Positions 14,742 through 16,379 of a stretch of DNA of 16,379 bases are shown here, in pieces; within the stretch, counting starts at the first letter, position 1, and each line of letters starts with the position of its first letter. Position numbers and translations under genes: made by a program. The DNA comes from Clostridiaceae bacterium (lineage in GTDB: Bacteria > Bacillota > Clostridia > Oscillospirales > Acutalibacteraceae), in NCBI GenBank assembly GCA_016292785.1, contig JAEDFL010000042.1, positions 1 through 16,379 of the forward strand, given 5' to 3'. Under the pieces are notes generated by a model that saw nothing but the letters and a program-made list of their open reading frames with translations, made no database searches and was not told where the DNA came from.

Positions 14742-14760
14742 TTACAATGTGTGCTATAAT
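14731..14760 (+). promoter_or_regulatory. Promoter of the ribbon-helix-helix gene
   Basis: TTGATA (14731-14736, part of operator three), 18 bases, TATAAT (14755-14760). Overlap of operator and -35 implies autorepression. Confidence 0.7.
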
Positions 14761-14816
14761 AGTTATGCTGGGAGAGGTATTCTCTTTCAAAACTCATACA
14801 AAGTAGGTGAGACACA

Positions 14817-15026
14817 ATGTCAAGTGATATTACCAAAAAAAGAAAAGCCGTTTATAACGACAAAGTAAATAAAACGACACAAAAATATGTCAAAGAGCAT
14901 TACGATAGCTTCATAGTTCGTATGCCAAAAGGCAAGAAAGAACAAATAAAGACCTTTGCCAAAAGTAAAGGTGAAAGCCTGAACGGCTTTGTAAACCGTG
15001 CTATTGATGAAGCAATGGACGAATAA
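14817..15026 (+). CDS. Ribbon-helix-helix (Arc/CopG-like) regulator
   Basis: A 69-aa DNA-binding protein. The N-terminal 25 residues are basic. Then the beta strand DSFIVRMPKGKKEQIK, helix A (KTFAKSKGES) and helix B (LNGFVNRAIDEAMDE) give the Arc pattern. It binds DNA as a dimer of dimers. AGGTGAG precedes the ATG. It sits downstream of three identical palindromes, so it probably represses its own gene and the divergent ImmA operon, and may act as a copy-control or segregation factor. Its last codons (AMDE stop) are part of the direct repeat at 15013 and so match the end of the next gene. Confidence 0.88.
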   Translation: MSSDITKKRKAVYNDKVNKTTQKYVKEHYDSFIVRMPKGKKEQIKTFAKSKGESLNGFVNRAIDEAMDE

Positions 15027-15111
15027 GCGGCAAGCTCGGCGATTTAAGCCGTTTTACAAGTCAAGTAGCAAAAGGAATACACCATAAACAAAGAACCGCC
15101 CCACAAGGCGG
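15013..15111 (+). repeat. Direct repeat, copy 1 (99 bp)
   Basis: Nearly identical to 15604-15698 with a few substitutions and one short indel. It includes the last codons of the ribbon-helix-helix gene, a CGGC/GCCG terminator-like hairpin with a TTTTA run (about 15027-15056), and a second hairpin ACCGCC/GGCGGT near 15095-15112. Confidence 0.9.
15027..15057 (+). terminator. Terminator-like hairpin after the ribbon-helix-helix gene
   Basis: AAGCGGC pairs with GCCGTTTT (one G-T pair) just after the TAA, followed by TTTTA. The loop holds a reverse copy of GCCGAGCTTG. The same structure recurs at 15618-15648 after the next gene. Confidence 0.55.
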
Positions 15112-15146
15112 TAGATGAAAGAGTATGCAAGGGAGGCGGCAAAGTA

Positions 15147-15617
15147 ATGACACAACTAATAATTGACTTATCGCCTAATAATACTGTGGAATATAAATAC
15201 ACAACAACGGTTCCGAGGTTTCTGACGGCACGAGCGGCGATCAAAGAGATCAAAGAGCTTGACCCTCGAAGCTGCCTGACACTCAAAGCGTTGCGTCGTA
15301 TTATAAACAATGAAGAAATCCCGATTATAATAAAAGGTCAAAAGAAGCTAATTGATATAAACGCTCTTTTTGAATATCTCGGCGAAAACACAGATCGGCA
15401 ATGGTTCACCTTTCCGAGAATGAGAACCATTCAGGAAGCTGCAAAAGAGCTTGAAGAAGCATATAACGGAACCATATTTACGCAAAGCGTATTGCGAAGA
15501 TTGATAAAAGGGAATAGGTTTTCGGTAACTAAAATAAAATCAAAGGTGCTTATAAACATGAATATCCTTGAAAAATGGCTGAAATCCGCCTTGAACGGTG
15601 AAACAATGGACGAATAA
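15147..15617 (+). CDS. Protein with two excisionase-like domains
   Basis: A 156-aa protein made of two copies of the domain found once in the gene at 11342. Copy A is at about residues 22-78 (VPRFLTARAAIKEIKELDP, LTLKALRRIINNEEIP, KLIDINALFEYL). Copy B is at about 88-148 (FPRMRTIQEAAKELEEAY, FTQSVLRRLIKGNRFSV, VLINMNILEKWL). GGGAGG ten bases before the ATG supports the start. It is likely a DNA-binding accessory protein that can touch two sites, perhaps in excision or replication control. It is flanked by the 95-99-bp direct repeats, and its C-terminal MDE comes from the repeat. Confidence 0.75.
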   Translation: MTQLIIDLSPNNTVEYKYTTTVPRFLTARAAIKEIKELDPRSCLTLKALRRIINNEEIPIIIKGQKKLIDINALFEYLGENTDRQWFTFPRMRTIQEAAKELEEAYNGTIFTQSVLRRLIKGNRFSVTKIKSKVLINMNILEKWLKSALNGETMDE

Positions 15618-15698
15618 GCGGCAAGCTCGGCGATTTAAGCCGTTTTATAAGTCAAGCAGTAGAATACACCATAAACAAAGAACCGCCCCACCAGGCGG
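15604..15698 (+). repeat. Direct repeat, copy 2 (95 bp)
   Basis: Matches 15013-15111 at an offset of 591 bp. It carries the last codons of the double-domain gene, the same terminator-like hairpin and the ACCGCC/GGCGG hairpin. Recombination between copies would delete 591 bp and the gene between them. Confidence 0.9.
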
Positions 15699-15715
15699 CA
15701 AATGAATATTAAGCC

Positions 15716-15744
15716 TTGACAATTCAAGGCACATAGCATATAAT
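15716..15744 (+). promoter_or_regulatory. Promoter of the antitoxin RNA
   Basis: TTGACA (15716-15721), 17 bases, TATAAT (15739-15744): a perfect consensus sigma-A promoter with no open reading frame behind it, which points to an RNA gene. Confidence 0.8.
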
Positions 15745-15750
15745 AAAGAT

Positions 15751-15850
15751 ACAAAGAGTGGTGCTACCGATAGACGGTTACGCCCTCAAATAAGATTGTT
15801 AAAAGATTTAACCGCCTTAGCTTTGGAACGTTGGGCGGTTATTTCTTTTT
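15751..15850 (+). ncRNA. Candidate type I antitoxin RNA
   Basis: From a perfect promoter to an intrinsic terminator there are about 100 nt without a credible frame. The 3' part (about 15800-15850) is antisense to the end of the toxin mRNA. The 5' part carries GTGGTGCTACC (15758-15768) and CGGTTACGCCCTC (15775-15787), blocks that also occur, in sense, in the toxin mRNA leader. Its CCCTC can pair with the GAGGG of the toxin ribosome site. The arrangement resembles TxpA/RatA and BsrG/SR4 loci with 3' overlap. Confidence 0.65.
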
Positions 15851-15851
15851 A
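15810..15851. terminator. Bidirectional terminator shared by toxin and antitoxin
   Basis: AACCGCC (15810-15816) and GGCGGTT (15834-15840) form the stem. T-rich sequence follows on the plus strand (ATTTCTTTTT), and TAAATCTTTTAAC follows on the minus strand. Confidence 0.75.
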
Positions 15852-15937
15852 TATGCAAGGACTGCAACGAATACCGTTACAAGTCCGATAATCACAAGCT
15901 CGAATGTAAATAAATTCTCGTATGTAACGTACTGCAT
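15839..15937 (-). CDS. Type I toxin-like membrane peptide, 32 aa
   Basis: Minus-strand frame from ATG (15935-15937) to TAA (15839-15841). The peptide starts MQYVTYENLF, has one hydrophobic helix (roughly FELVIIGLVTVFVAVLA) and ends YKKK. That is the layout of small holin-like type I toxins of Firmicutes: a short polar start with a YE(x)LF-type motif, one membrane span, a lysine tail. A very strong ribosome site, GAGGGGGTGA, lies four bases before the ATG and can be masked by upstream CCCT. It has a perfect promoter and a leader of about 59 nt. Toxicity by membrane damage is inferred from the family; the specific peptide is not one I recognise by name. Confidence 0.75.
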   Translation of the reverse strand: MQYVTYENLFTFELVIIGLVTVFVAVLAYKKK

Positions 15938-16002
15938 AAGATCACCCCCTCACGAGGGCGCAGAGTGTAACCGCCTACCGTAAATGGTAGCACCACAAGA
16001 GC

Positions 16003-16031
16003 ATTATATATAATACCGCCGAGCTTGTCAA
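16003..16031 (-). promoter_or_regulatory. Toxin promoter
   Basis: On the minus strand TTGACA (16026-16031), 17 bases, TATAAT (16003-16008), perfect consensus. The spacer holds a copy of GCCGAGCTTG (16018-16027). Confidence 0.8.
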
Positions 16032-16050
16032 TGCCCGACCGTCAAATTTT

Positions 16051-16100
16051 GGGGTTTATTTGGGGTTTATTTGGGGTTTATTTTTATCGTTTGGGGTTTA
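16051..16100 (+). repeat. Right arm repeats, candidate integrase arm-type sites
   Basis: GGGGTTTATT at 16051, 16062 and 16073 (11-bp period) and GGGGTTTA at 16093, same orientation as the pair near attL. They lie 95-144 bp inside attR. Confidence 0.6.
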
Positions 16101-16105
16101 CTGTC

Positions 16106-16125
16106 GTCAAAGCTCGTCAAAGCTC
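16106..16125 (+). repeat. Tandem GTCAAAGCTC repeat near attR
   Basis: GTCAAAGCTC occurs twice in tandem (16106-16115, 16116-16125), followed by ATCA. GCTCATCA recurs near 16174. It may be a second set of protein-binding sites, such as for an excisionase. Confidence 0.4.
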
Positions 16126-16194
16126 ATCACCTCAGAAACGGCTCTGTATCAACGTTTGTCGCACTTCGTCGCAGCTCATCAAACGTAAAAAATC

Positions 16195-16220
16195 GGGTTC
16201 AAATCCCGCCACTCCGACCA
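16195..16220. repeat. attR: 26-bp copy of the tRNA-Pro 3' end
   Basis: Exact copy of 9444-9469. Only the T-arm and acceptor end are present, so it is not a second tRNA gene. Confidence 0.92.
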
Positions 16221-16221
16221 T

Positions 16222-16266
16222 AGTGAGTATTCATAACACAAGTGAATACTCACTTTTCTTTTTTAC
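16222..16266 (+). terminator. Displaced chromosomal terminator of tRNA-Pro
   Basis: AGTGAGTATTC (16222-16232) and GAATACTCACT (16244-16254) form a perfect 11-bp stem followed by TTTCTTTTTT. It starts two bases after attR, so before integration it directly followed the tRNA gene. Confidence 0.8.
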
Positions 16267-16274
16267 ATTTCCTC

Positions 16275-16316
16275 AAAAAACGACTGCAAGTCAAAACAGG
16301 CTTGCAGTCGTTTTTT
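16275..16316. terminator. Second strong bidirectional terminator
   Basis: A6, then CGACTGCAAG (16281-16290), a 10-base loop, CTTGCAGTCG (16301-16310), then T6. It probably ends a gene beyond the right edge of the window. Confidence 0.8.
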
Positions 16317-16379
16317 GAAATCGTTAGGTTCTATAATAAATGTTGGGGTAAATAAAAAAAGAGCTTGAAAAAACAAAAA

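Larger units (their letters stand above)
9444..16220. mobile_element. Integrative element of about 6.75 kb in tRNA-Pro
   Basis: Bounded by 26-bp direct repeats (attL, attR) of the tRNA 3' end. It carries an integrase beside attL reading toward the tRNA, an excisionase-like gene, a sigma-70-like factor, a HUH Rep, regulators and a type I toxin-antitoxin locus. No relaxosome, type IV secretion, capsid, Zot or FtsK-like gene is visible. Class is best described as a small integrative plasmid-like or satellite element replicating by a rolling-circle Rep; horizontal spread would need a helper. Confidence 0.9.

Noticed and set aside
15013..15698. Insertion sequence bounded by the direct repeats
   Set aside because: No transposase or terminal inverted repeats; the enclosed gene is a DNA-binding protein and the repeats hold terminators and gene ends.
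15758..15996. A classic pAD1 par-type pair with complementary direct repeats
   Set aside because: The shared blocks are inverted in the DNA, so the two RNAs carry the same sequence there rather than complements. Only the terminator overlap and CCCTC/GAGGG give complementarity.
16195..16220. A second tRNA gene at attR
   Set aside because: Only the T-arm 3' half and acceptor end are present; it is the att repeat, with no anticodon or D-arm upstream.
16025..16318. 97-codon frame across attR
   Set aside because: It runs through arm repeats, the att core and two terminators, with no ribosome site.

Overview
The window looks like a low-to-moderate G+C Clostridia chromosome, probably a Ruminococcus/Oscillospiraceae-type gut bacterium. 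The reasons are an AgrC/AgrA-like LytTR two-component system, MgtE, a MurT/GatD-like operon, consensus sigma-A promoters and purine-rich ribosome binding sites. No species-level marker is present, so the assignment is by style only.

Bases 1-9392 are ordinary chromosome. A GHKL histidine kinase and a LytTR response regulator lie on the minus strand. Next come a decayed plus-strand RHS (YD-repeat) fragment and a minus-strand mgtE with a long structured leader and a consensus promoter. Divergent from mgtE is a three-gene operon: MurT-like Mur ligase, GatD-like protein and alanine/ornithine-type racemase. After a bidirectional terminator come an XRE-membrane regulator (minus) and a GNAT acetyltransferase (plus). 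In the three-gene operon the catalytic Cys and His of GatD and the Asp that MurT lends to that site all appear to be replaced. The complex therefore probably does not hydrolyse glutamine, and the racemase gene suggests another nucleophile or substrate.

A tRNA-Pro(CGG) gene at 9393-9469 is the integration site of a compact mobile element. A 26-bp exact copy of the tRNA 3' end recurs at 16195-16220, giving attL (9444-9469) and attR and an element of about 6.75 kb. It carries a tyrosine integrase next to attL, a small HTH protein, an excisionase-like protein, a sigma-70-like factor, a 74-aa protein and a HUH (rolling-circle) Rep. It also has an ImmA/IrrE-like metalloprotease with a small partner, a ribbon-helix-helix regulator with three operators spaced exactly 38 bp apart, and a protein with two copies of the excisionase-like domain. 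No conjugation, capsid or Zot genes are visible, so it looks like a small integrative plasmid-like or satellite element.

The right end of the element holds what I read as an unannotated type I toxin-antitoxin locus. A 32-codon membrane peptide gene (15839-15937, minus) and a convergent RNA (about 15751-15850, plus) each have a perfect TTGACA-N17-TATAAT promoter and share a bidirectional terminator. The element also carries 11-bp-spaced GGGGTTTATT repeats near both ends (candidate integrase arm sites), nine exact copies of GCCGAGCTTG, and a directly repeated block of about 97 bp flanking the double-domain gene. Beyond attR is the chromosomal terminator that probably once served the tRNA.
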